A stretch of DNA of 6,109 nucleotides from Bacteroidales bacterium (GTDB lineage Bacteria; Bacteroidota; Bacteroidia; Bacteroidales; S143-33), in contig JALWNS010000149.1 of the NCBI GenBank assembly GCA_027083655.1, forward strand, positions 1 through 6,109. Reading direction: 5' to 3'. Below, one piece after another: positions 1 through 6,109 of the stretch. The notes under the pieces are model-generated. The model was not told the origin of the DNA and made no database searches. It saw only the letters and a list, made by a program, of their open reading frames with translations. Made by a program: the position numbers and the translations under genes. The first letter of the stretch is position 1. The number at the start of each line of letters is the position of its first letter.

Positions 1-1
1 C

Positions 2-46
2 ATTTATTTATCATTAACAATCAGTTTTCTTTCACTTTTTTCTTGC
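2..46 (+). other. Lipoprotein signal peptide (partial) with lipobox Cys
   Basis: In frame with the downstream TPR gene, bases 2-43 encode the hydrophobic run IYLSLTISFLSLFS, followed by Cys at 44-46. LFSC fits a signal peptidase II lipobox, with Cys as the lipidated +1 residue. The positively charged n-region and the start codon lie off the left edge. The residue after Cys is Ser and no acidic retention signal is seen, which suits an outer-membrane destination. Confidence 0.8.
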
Positions 47-2551
47 TCTACCCAAAAAAACACACCAATAACCAGGGCATATCATAACCTTACTGCCCAT
101 TATAATGTTTTTTTTAATGCTAAAATGGCTCTGGCCGATGCAAACAAACAGATAGAAGAACAGTGCCAGATAAACTACTTTAACCTATTGCCAGTTTTTC
201 CTTACGAATGTCCGGGAGCCGCCGACCTTGCCAAGGCAAAACTAAAACGCGTTTTAGAAAAATCTGCCAAAACAATACGTAACCATTCCATTACTGCAAA
301 GCCTGAATATAGAAATTACAATAACCTTTCCCCAGCCCAGATAGCATATCTGAAGAAAAAAGAATATAACAAGTGGGTAGACGATAGCTATCTGCTTATT
401 GGGATAGCAAACCTCTACAAAGGCGATATACTAAAAAGCCAGCGGGCTCTGCACAAAATCCTTGACGATTTCAAAGAAGAAAACACACGTTTTGATGCAC
501 AGCTTTGGTTAATCAGGTCATACATTGCTCAAGGCCGTTACCTCGATGCCCAAAATGCCCTCAAAGAACTGGAAGGCGATCCCAGGCGCCCCAAACGTCT
601 GAACAAAGAAATTTATCTCACGTGGACAGACCTTTACATCCAGCTCAAACAATATGACAAAGCTACTGCTTACCTCGAAAAAGCCATAAAACTTATAAAA
701 GAACGCCAGAAAAAAGCCAAATACACCTACCTCCTGGCACAACTATACCTCCAGCTAGACGACAAACAAAAAGCTTCTGAATTATTCAAAAAAGTACCAC
801 GCTATAATCCTCCTTATGAATTGGAATTTCACGCACAGCTTATGAGGGCAACAACACTCTCAACCGCACAGGGTACTCGGCAGATAAGACGAAAACTAAT
901 GAAGATGCTCAAAGACGAGAAAAACGAAGAATACAAAGACAAAATTTATTATGCCCTGGCTCAAATCTACCTCCGCAATAACGACACTTCACAGGCACTT
1001 AAGTACTTCCGGCTGGGGGCATCTCTATCCCGGGACAACCTTAGCAAAGCCTTAATATTCAACCAGATAGCAGACCTTTATTTTAGTAAGGGAAATTATA
1101 TTCTCTCAGGGGCTTATTATGACTCAACACTGCATTTTCTCCCCCAGAACTTTGACAACTATGAAAAAATAAAGCAAAAATCTGCTAACCTCATAGAACT
1201 TGCTAAAAATTATCAAGTCATCCAGACCCAGGATAGTTTGCTTCGACTTGCGCAACTGCCCAAGGAACGTCTCAACCGGATAATCGATAGCATAATAGAA
1301 GTCAAAAAGAAATCACAAGAACAACCAACTGGCCGGCCTACTTATGATCCTTTTGATATAGAAAGCCAGCGTTATGCTTCTGGCATGCCTACAACACAAA
1401 CGCAAGGAGGAAAATGGTATTTCTATAACCCTGTGCTCGTTAGCCGTGGCCAACAGCTTTTCCGCCAGCGCTGGGGTACACGGCGCCTAGAAGACAATTG
1501 GAGGCGTAAGAACAAAAGCATTGTATCAGGAAATATAGAAAACGAACAAATAGCACAGCAAGAACAAATAAAAGAAGAAAACACCCGCCAGTACTACCTC
1601 AAACAAATTCCCCTGACCGATAGCGCTAAACAGGCAGCAAATGATAAAATTCTAGAAGCATGGTTTAATATTGCCCAGATTTTCGAAAATAATATGCAAA
1701 ATTTAGAACAAGCATACCTCACATACCAAAAAATCCTTCAGAAATACCCTGACAATAAATATTTACCAGACATTTACTACCATCTATACCTTATAGCTAA
1801 AATGCAGGGACAAAATGAAAAGGCAAACATTTACAAGAACAAAATACTACGTCAATTCCCTAAAAGCCGCTATGCACGCCTGCTACTGTCGCCAGAATTA
1901 GCAGACCAGATAAAAGTCAAGCAAGAAAGAGCTAACTACCTGTTAATGAACACTATCCAACTTTATAATGACTACCAGTATCGCCGGGTTATTGATAGCG
2001 TTGATTATGCTTTGGAAAACCTCAATGGCACCAGTGCTATTCCTAATCTGGTTTTTCTCAAAGCCAAAGCTTTTGGTGGGCTTGGTATGACTGATAGCCT
2101 TCTGGCCACATTAGAATATCTCACTGAAAATTATCCAGACGCCGATATAACCGTACAAGCAGAAAAACTTTATAAAAATCTTACAGAGGGTAATTTAAAT
2201 ATAAGCATTTATAATTTTACACCTCAAAGCCCCCATTACATTGTGGTTATGACTAATCAAAAGGATAATATTAACCAATTAAAATTTAATCTCTTCAAGC
2301 TGGTCAATGAATATTACAAAGAGCAAGAATTCCAGGTCGATGTTGTACCTCTAAACCAAAGCCGTATTCTGGTTATACGCCAATTCCAAGACTTATCTCA
2401 GGCCCGTGAGTTTTTGCAGTATCTCAAAACCCAACCAATGTTCCATGGAAAAGCTATGTTTCTCTTTAGTGAACAGAACTTTAAGACATTCACAAAAGAC
2501 AAAAACTTATTCAAATATCAATTGTTCTATGCAAAATATTATAATTTTTAG
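2..2551 (+). CDS. sprE: Type IX secretion system TPR lipoprotein, SprE/PorW-like (5' partial)
   Basis: Outer-membrane lipoprotein of the type IX secretion system. In the family, SprE (Flavobacterium) and PorW (Porphyromonas) are needed for T9SS secretion and are thought to link the translocon to the rest of the machine from the periplasm. The frame is open from base 2 to the TAG at 2549-2551, giving 849 residues in the window; only the first residues are missing. The ATG at 125 is internal: upstream of it lie a hydrophobic signal segment, the lipobox LFSC (Cys at 44-46) and the family-typical sequence RAYHNLTAHYNVFFNAK. TPR-like helical repeats fill about 380-1180 and 1650-2180. Between them is a conserved-looking block at 1406-1519 (GGKWYFYNP ... 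WGTRRLEDNWRRKNKS). The C-terminal part (about 2225-2545, starting near PHYIVVMTNQKDNINQLKFN) is the usual SprE-like tail ending in an aromatic-rich FYAKYYNF. It is first in an apparent operon. The family call is from recalled motifs, not a search. Confidence 0.9.
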   Translation: MYLSLTISFLSLFSCSTQKNTPITRAYHNLTAHYNVFFNAKMALADANKQIEEQCQINYFNLLPVFPYECPGAADLAKAKLKRVLEKSAKTIRNHSITAKPEYRNYNNLSPAQIAYLKKKEYNKWVDDSYLLIGIANLYKGDILKSQRALHKILDDFKEENTRFDAQLWLIRSYIAQGRYLDAQNALKELEGDPRRPKRLNKEIYLTWTDLYIQLKQYDKATAYLEKAIKLIKERQKKAKYTYLLAQLYLQLDDKQKASELFKKVPRYNPPYELEFHAQLMRATTLSTAQGTRQIRRKLMKMLKDEKNEEYKDKIYYALAQIYLRNNDTSQALKYFRLGASLSRDNLSKALIFNQIADLYFSKGNYILSGAYYDSTLHFLPQNFDNYEKIKQKSANLIELAKNYQVIQTQDSLLRLAQLPKERLNRIIDSIIEVKKKSQEQPTGRPTYDPFDIESQRYASGMPTTQTQGGKWYFYNPVLVSRGQQLFRQRWGTRRLEDNWRRKNKSIVSGNIENEQIAQQEQIKEENTRQYYLKQIPLTDSAKQAANDKILEAWFNIAQIFENNMQNLEQAYLTYQKILQKYPDNKYLPDIYYHLYLIAKMQGQNEKANIYKNKILRQFPKSRYARLLLSPELADQIKVKQERANYLLMNTIQLYNDYQYRRVIDSVDYALENLNGTSAIPNLVFLKAKAFGGLGMTDSLLATLEYLTENYPDADITVQAEKLYKNLTEGNLNISIYNFTPQSPHYIVVMTNQKDNINQLKFNLFKLVNEYYKEQEFQVDVVPLNQSRILVIRQFQDLSQAREFLQYLKTQPMFHGKAMFLFSEQNFKTFTKDKNLFKYQLFYAKYYNF

Positions 2552-2559
2552 CCTACTTA

Positions 2560-2591
2560 TTTCAAAAATTCAAGAAAAACAATTAAATTTG
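2560..2591 (+). promoter_or_regulatory. Possible Bacteroidota-type promoter before the HU/SPOR gene
   Basis: TAAATTTG at 2584-2591 matches the Bacteroidota -7 element TAnnTTTG exactly. TTTC at 2560-2563, 20 bases upstream, is one base off the -33 TTTG element at a typical spacing. Transcription would start near 2597, leaving an A-rich leader of about 20 bases before the ATG at 2617. The motif is short: other matches occur by chance inside the next gene (2991-2998, 3543-3550), so position and spacing are the main support. Genes 2-4 may thus be transcribed separately from gene 1. Confidence 0.35.
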
Positions 2592-2616
2592 CTACAAATC
2601 AATAATTTAAACAACG

Positions 2617-3747
2617 ATGTGGTCTTTAGTCTCTGAATATCTCTTAATTAAAAGCGATAGCCTTGAAATCAAAAATTTCGGCAAGTTTACAGCAACAAAC
2701 TACGATGCTACCATAGATTCCGAAAATAAAATTCTTAAACCAGCCGGACGAAAATTTGCTTTTGTCCCTGTTGGCACAAAGACTGACGAAGAATTTATAG
2801 AATTTGCCACCCAAAGACTAAAAAAGAGCCGGCCTGAAATAGAGCGTATGCTCCAAAAAGCTATCGACATTGCCCAATCCAAACTCAAAGATGGGGAAAA
2901 AGTGGACCTCCCACACATAGGATACTTATTCGCTCCAGATAAAGAAAACCCTACGTTGGTACAAACAGCCCAGTATTCTCTTAACCCCGATAATTTTGGC
3001 TATACAGAGATTGAATTACCTACTGCAGAAAAGACCACAAAACAAGCTACCAAAGTCCAAACTACAACAAAAGAAAAGAAATCTATCACCACAAAGGCTC
3101 CGAAAAAAGAGAAAACAGAGAAAGAAAAGAAAAAAGTCACTGTCAACTGGTCAAAGATATTCCAATATGCTGCTATCATAACAGCGATAGTAGCAGTTCT
3201 TGCCGTTGTCATAGTTTACTATCAACCAATCATTGATTTTGGCAAACAACTCTTCGCTCCAAAAACTACAGAACAACAAATTACACAGACAAATACACAG
3301 CCTGACCAGCAAGTCAAACCAGATCAAAACACACAGGCACAACAAAGTGCTAGCACAAAAACACAGCCTGACAAAGAGGGATCTACCCAACAGACAACAT
3401 CTTCAGAAAAGGAAAAATCTTCTTCTCCTACCCAGACACAAACACCCATGCCTACATCAGATACCACTGTACTAGCAAAAATAAAAATAAAGGCTCATAT
3501 ACCTGTAGGTCCTGATTACAAAAAGTATTACCTCATCGTGGGTAGTTTTGTGAAAAAAGAAAATGCAGAAAAATTTAAAGAAGAGCTACGAAAAGAAGGT
3601 TATCCTGCCCTCGTTCTATCCTTTGGACCAAACCGCCACCGTGTTAGCATTGGAGGCTATGATGATCCCAAAGAGGTTATTAAAGCCCACGATGACTATA
3701 TCAACAGACACCCTGGTAAAGGTATCTGGCTACTCATAAACGACTAG
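2617..3747 (+). CDS. Inner-membrane HU-like (CCDC81-type) / SPOR domain protein
   Basis: A 376-residue protein with four visible parts. Residues 1-107 resemble the paired, divergent HU domains (HU-CCDC81_bac type) of Bacteroidota: a short first unit ending in IKNFGKFTATNY, then FVPVGTKTDEEFIEFATQRL, a helix pair, and LKDGEKVDLPHIGYLF, which parallels the 'L..G..V.L.G.G.F' hairpin of HU. Residues 138-173 are a very Lys/Thr-rich linker. Residues 181-202 are one transmembrane helix (IFQYAAIITAIVAVLAVVIV). After a Gln/Thr/Ser-rich linker (about 215-285), residues 303-373 form a SPOR domain (YYLIVGSFVKKENAEKFKEEL ... RVSIGGYDD), which in its family binds septal peptidoglycan lacking stem peptides. 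The inferred topology is HU domains in the cytosol and SPOR in the periplasm. ATG 2617 is the first possible start, since TAA at 2608-2610 closes the frame. The stop is 2 bases before the next gene. A chromosome-envelope role has been proposed for such HU proteins; the exact function is unknown. Confidence 0.85.
   Translation: MWSLVSEYLLIKSDSLEIKNFGKFTATNYDATIDSENKILKPAGRKFAFVPVGTKTDEEFIEFATQRLKKSRPEIERMLQKAIDIAQSKLKDGEKVDLPHIGYLFAPDKENPTLVQTAQYSLNPDNFGYTEIELPTAEKTTKQATKVQTTTKEKKSITTKAPKKEKTEKEKKKVTVNWSKIFQYAAIITAIVAVLAVVIVYYQPIIDFGKQLFAPKTTEQQITQTNTQPDQQVKPDQNTQAQQSASTKTQPDKEGSTQQTTSSEKEKSSSPTQTQTPMPTSDTTVLAKIKIKAHIPVGPDYKKYYLIVGSFVKKENAEKFKEELRKEGYPALVLSFGPNRHRVSIGGYDDPKEVIKAHDDYINRHPGKGIWLLIND
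3295..3372 (+). repeat. Low-complexity linker with 12-base direct repeat
   Basis: ACACAGCCTGAC occurs at 3295-3306 and again at 3361-3372, both in frame and encoding T-Q-P-D, inside the Gln/Thr-rich periplasmic linker of the HU/SPOR protein. It is likely a by-product of linker expansion; such linkers vary quickly in length. Confidence 0.7.
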
Positions 3748-3749
3748 CA

Positions 3750-4766
3750 ATGACACACCAGGTCGTTGCAAAATACTGGGAAATACTTCAAGGTGAACGT
3801 GTTCGTTGTCTCCTTTGCCCAAACAACTGTGTGCTTCGGCCTGGACAATTGGGACCTTGCCGAACGCGTATTAACGAAGGTGGAGTACTTTACACTTTAG
3901 CTTATGGTAATCCTGTCGCAGTACACGTTGATCCCATCGAAAAGAAACCATTAGCACACTTTTTACCGTCTTCTCTAACTTTTTCAATCTCCACGGCAGG
4001 CTGCAATCTTTCATGTAAAAATTGCCAAAACTGGGAAATATCACAGGTAACGCCTAGAGACTTACCTTTTTATGAATTACCACCAAATCAAGTAGTCGAA
4101 GAAGCCATAAAATCAGGTTGCCAATCAATAGCCTACACCTATACAGACCCCACAGCCTTCTATGAATACACTCTGGACACTGCACGTCTAGCCAGAGAAC
4201 GCGGAATAAAAAATGTCATTGTTTCGGCAGGTTATATTAACCCTGAGCCATTACACGAGCTCGCACCATACCTGGACGGAGCAAATATTGACCTTAAATC
4301 TTTTGACGACCGCATTTACAGACGTCTCAACTCTGGCCGCTTGCTTCCAGTGCTCGAAACACTCAAGATTCTCAAAGAACATAACGTATGGCTAGAGATA
4401 ACAAACCTGGTTATCCCTGGCTATACAGACGACATGGACATGATACGGCAGATGTGCCGCTGGCTCGTGGACAATGGTTTTGAAGACAATCCATTGCATT
4501 TTAGCCGTTTTCAACCTTCATACAAACTTCAAGATGTGCCTCCTACTCCTATTAGTACCCTCGAACGAGCTATCGATATAGCCCTGGAGGAAGGCATTAA
4601 ATATCCACTCATTGGCAATGTATGGGGACACAAGAGAGAAAGTACGTACTGTCCCCACTGTGGGGAAAAAGTCATAGGAAGGGTAGGGTTTAATGTCACC
4701 GAAGTTAACATCACTGACGGAAAATGCAACTTCTGCGGACATCCAATAGCTGGAGTATGGTCATAA
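3750..4766 (+). CDS. amrS: AmmeMemoRadiSam system radical SAM enzyme
   Basis: A 338-residue radical SAM protein of the AmrS family (pyruvate formate-lyase activase-like), close to the usual family length. Cys85, Cys89 and Cys92 (GCNLSCKNCQNW) form the CxxxCxxC motif that holds the 4Fe-4S cluster cleaving S-adenosylmethionine. An N-terminal Cys set (Cys20, 23, 27, 37; RCLLCPNNC ... GPC) and a C-terminal CPHC/CNFC pair (301/304, 326/329) may bind another cluster or zinc. Other family-like blocks are IAYTYTDPTAFYEY (127-140), GANIDLKSF (177-185) and HFSRFQPSYKL (250-260). It is predicted to be cytosolic and oxygen-sensitive. The family is named for co-occurrence with AMMECR1-like and Memo-like proteins; I know of no settled substrate. 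Neither partner is in the window. The start lies 2 bases after the previous stop with no Shine-Dalgarno sequence, so translational coupling is likely. Confidence 0.92.
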   Translation: MTHQVVAKYWEILQGERVRCLLCPNNCVLRPGQLGPCRTRINEGGVLYTLAYGNPVAVHVDPIEKKPLAHFLPSSLTFSISTAGCNLSCKNCQNWEISQVTPRDLPFYELPPNQVVEEAIKSGCQSIAYTYTDPTAFYEYTLDTARLARERGIKNVIVSAGYINPEPLHELAPYLDGANIDLKSFDDRIYRRLNSGRLLPVLETLKILKEHNVWLEITNLVIPGYTDDMDMIRQMCRWLVDNGFEDNPLHFSRFQPSYKLQDVPPTPISTLERAIDIALEEGIKYPLIGNVWGHKRESTYCPHCGEKVIGRVGFNVTEVNITDGKCNFCGHPIAGVWS

Positions 4767-4778
4767 AAGATTAAGCTT

Positions 4779-5660
4779 ATGTTGGTAGAAATTATCTCAA
4801 AAAAAAATTTTTTTGTTTCATTTCTAACATTTGTTATAGCCTCTGTTATAGCTTATTACATCTCGGTTAACCAACCTGTAATCATACGCCTAAGCACCAT
4901 TGCACTAGCGTGGATAATACTTATCATGGCCCAGCAACAAGCTCCTGCTTTCGGATCAGGACTGGGAGCAGAAAATTTGCCAGCTATATTTCTGGCATTC
5001 ATGTTAACTCCCACAATGGCGAATATAAAACAGCTTTTTATTGCCCTTATTACCTTAATTGGGTTTATACTTATCCTCAATGTTTACAAAAGCAAACGTG
5101 AAGCTTCTTACAGCCAGATATTCAATATTTCCCTACTTTTCGCTACTGCGGCAGTGCTTAATCCGCCTTATGTTATAATGATACTCTTTCTGTTTTATGT
5201 TTTTCACCAAAGGGTGAGAAACCTGTTGATTATAATCATTTCCTATATCTTCGTAGTTTATATCTATTTTGTGGTTGAAATATTCTTTCTCAAAACAGGC
5301 TTTATACAAGCATGGCACAAACTCGCATCATGGGATTTCGTCGGATTAGGTATTTTTAGCTCTTATCAATGGATTTTTTATTTCGTATTATTCTCAATAA
5401 CCTTTTTGTATGTTTTAACCAGAATCTCTAACGAAACAATCAAAAACCGCAAAATTCTCTGGACAACAATTATTCTTTGGATACTATCCATTGGGGTTAA
5501 TCTTTTCTCCACATCAAACCCTCTGGCAATAGTTGTATTCCCTTTGTCTTTGCTTTTATCTTATTTTTTCTACACACTAAAATTAAAATCTTGGATAAAA
5601 GACCTGTTATTCTTGATAATAATAGTTTTAAACTTTGCCTTTGGCTTTCAACTTATCTAA
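4779..5660 (+). CDS. Polytopic membrane protein of unknown function (possibly DUF6427-like)
   Basis: A 293-residue, extremely hydrophobic protein with about eight to ten membrane segments (roughly 11-30, 34-51, 66-83, 86-103, 115-144, 149-171, 193-214, 226-243, 246-265, 272-291). No catalytic motif, transporter signature or soluble domain is visible. Charged loops sit near KSKREASYSQ (104-113) and NETIKNRK (218-225). Its size, start of the form 'two Lys then hydrophobic', and the central R-x-x-x-Y-x-x-I-F-N feature recall the Bacteroidota DUF6427 family, but this is a tentative recollection. It begins 12 bases after amrS and so is probably the last gene of the operon. Codons 7-12 contain a run of nine A followed by seven T (4799-4814), a place where slippage could shift the frame. 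Its last 33 bases overlap the opposing gene. Confidence 0.75.
   Translation: MLVEIISKKNFFVSFLTFVIASVIAYYISVNQPVIIRLSTIALAWIILIMAQQQAPAFGSGLGAENLPAIFLAFMLTPTMANIKQLFIALITLIGFILILNVYKSKREASYSQIFNISLLFATAAVLNPPYVIMILFLFYVFHQRVRNLLIIIISYIFVVYIYFVVEIFFLKTGFIQAWHKLASWDFVGLGIFSSYQWIFYFVLFSITFLYVLTRISNETIKNRKILWTTIILWILSIGVNLFSTSNPLAIVVFPLSLLLSYFFYTLKLKSWIKDLLFLIIIVLNFAFGFQLI
4799..4814 (+). repeat. A9T7 homopolymer tract near the 5' end of the membrane gene
   Basis: Nine A (4799-4807) are followed directly by seven T (4808-4814), lying in codons 7-12 of the gene starting at 4779 and encoding S-K-K-N-F-F. Loss or gain of one base would truncate the protein early. It may simply reflect AT-rich Lys/Asn/Phe codons. 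Confidence 0.9.
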
Positions 5661-6083
5661 AAATTTTATTATTTCCTCAAGGTCTTGCTTTTTTACAGCA
5701 CTTAGACTTAGAGCAGGGTAGCGTCCTGTAGCCTTTCCCCTACGTATTTTAAAAATTATTCTTGGACCGAATAAAGTTTTCTTTAGTTCATAGCCATCAT
5801 ACTCTGCAACAGGTATTTTTATCTGCTTATAGTTGCCCACAAAAGGGTGCGGATTATAAAACCTTATCTCCAGGACATTCTTGTTAAGTTGTATGCCGAA
5901 AAAGTGTGGTTTTAAAGCTAGCAACACCAAATATACGGCAAATGTAATACCTGCTATTAACAGGTACCATTTTTTGAAATAAGGCTCTATTGCAGAGAAA
6001 ATCAAGAGCACAATCACTATAATCAATAGCACCCCGTATATGATGCTATATTTCGCAACAGTTTTAAAATTATTGTAATTCAT
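5628..6083 (-). CDS. Small two-helix membrane protein with bacterial PH-like tail, hypothetical
   Basis: A 151-residue protein on the minus strand. Residues 10-32 (AKYSIIYGVLLIIVIVLLIF...) and 39-57 (WYLLIAGITFAVYLVLLAL) are two membrane helices separated by a short loop. The rest is soluble and predicted beta-rich, with strands near FFGIQLNKNVLEIRFYNPHP, KQIKIPVAEYDGYELKK and GPRIIFKIRRGKATGRYPAL. It ends in a charged helix (LSAVKKQDLEEIIKFLDKLK). The two-helix hairpin followed by about seven strands and a final helix resembles bacterial PH-domain membrane proteins and a common unnamed Bacteroidota family; this is a fold guess only. The basic C-terminal part (RRGKATGR) would be cytosolic under the positive-inside rule. 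The ATG at 6081-6083 is preceded by an A-rich leader with no Shine-Dalgarno sequence. The gene is convergent with the operon and its end overlaps gene 4. Confidence 0.75.
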   Translation of the reverse strand: MNYNNFKTVAKYSIIYGVLLIIVIVLLIFSAIEPYFKKWYLLIAGITFAVYLVLLALKPHFFGIQLNKNVLEIRFYNPHPFVGNYKQIKIPVAEYDGYELKKTLFGPRIIFKIRRGKATGRYPALSLSAVKKQDLEEIIKFLDKLKAKGKV

Positions 6084-6109
6084 AACTTTATTTTTTTACA
6101 AATTTGGCA

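Noticed and set aside
2406..2636. Plus-strand open frame of 76 codons across the end of the T9SS gene
   Set aside because: Most of it lies in another frame of the sprE-like gene, and its product shows no domain or membrane pattern of its own; it looks like a chance frame.
2991..2998. TAATTTTG, a TAnnTTTG promoter-like match
   Set aside because: It is inside the HU/SPOR coding region with no start codon suitably placed after it; such matches are expected by chance in AT-rich DNA.
3000..3390. Long minus-strand open frames opposite the HU/SPOR linkers
   Set aside because: Their hydrophobic Phe/Val/Cys/Leu-rich products are the antisense shadow of Lys/Thr/Gln-rich codons.
3543..3550. TAGTTTTG, a TAnnTTTG match about 200 bases before amrS
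   Set aside because: It lies in conserved SPOR-domain coding sequence (the GSFV motif), which explains it without a promoter.
5661..5760. Search for a bidirectional terminator between the convergent genes
   Set aside because: Only weak inverted repeats were seen (the AAAAATTTT stretch and a 4-base stem near CAGG/CCTG); none has a GC-rich stem followed by a T-run.
6084..6109. CAAATTTG at 6099-6106 as a -7 element for the minus-strand gene
   Set aside because: It has one mismatch to TAnnTTTG, the expected -33 region lies outside the window, and the implied leader is only about 10 bases.

Overview
The window looks like a chromosomal stretch from a Bacteroidota bacterium, probably an environmental or anaerobic Bacteroidales-like lineage. 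Four things support this. The first gene has the hallmarks of the type IX secretion system (T9SS) lipoprotein SprE/PorW. The second combines divergent HU-like (CCDC81-type) domains with a SPOR domain, an architecture known mainly from Bacteroidota. The DNA is AT-rich, with no obvious Shine-Dalgarno sequences before the starts. One intergenic gap has a match to the Bacteroidota -7 promoter element TAnnTTTG. The radical SAM gene suggests an anaerobic or oxygen-poor lifestyle, but that is inference. No RNA gene, insertion sequence, CRISPR array or sign of recent transfer was seen.

Layout: (1) bases 2-2551, plus strand, sprE/porW-like TPR lipoprotein with its 5' end cut off by the window edge. 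(2) 2617-3747, plus, inner-membrane HU-linker-TM-linker-SPOR protein. (3) 3750-4766, plus, AmmeMemoRadiSam-type radical SAM enzyme (AmrS). (4) 4779-5660, plus, very hydrophobic multi-spanning membrane protein of uncertain family. (5) 5628-6083, minus, small two-helix membrane protein with a cytosolic beta-rich tail; its 3' end overlaps the end of gene 4 by 33 bases. The four plus-strand genes are separated by 65, 2 and 12 bases, so genes 2-4 at least are very probably one transcription unit. There is no intergenic gap above 65 bases.

How they may work together: genes 1, 2 and 4 are all envelope proteins (outer-membrane lipoprotein, septal peptidoglycan-binding inner-membrane protein, polytopic membrane protein), and a radical SAM enzyme of unproven substrate sits tightly between them. 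This looks mostly like ordinary core gene content. The two parts most worth a second look are the possible DNA-membrane-peptidoglycan bridge encoded by gene 2 and the isolated amrS in an envelope operon.
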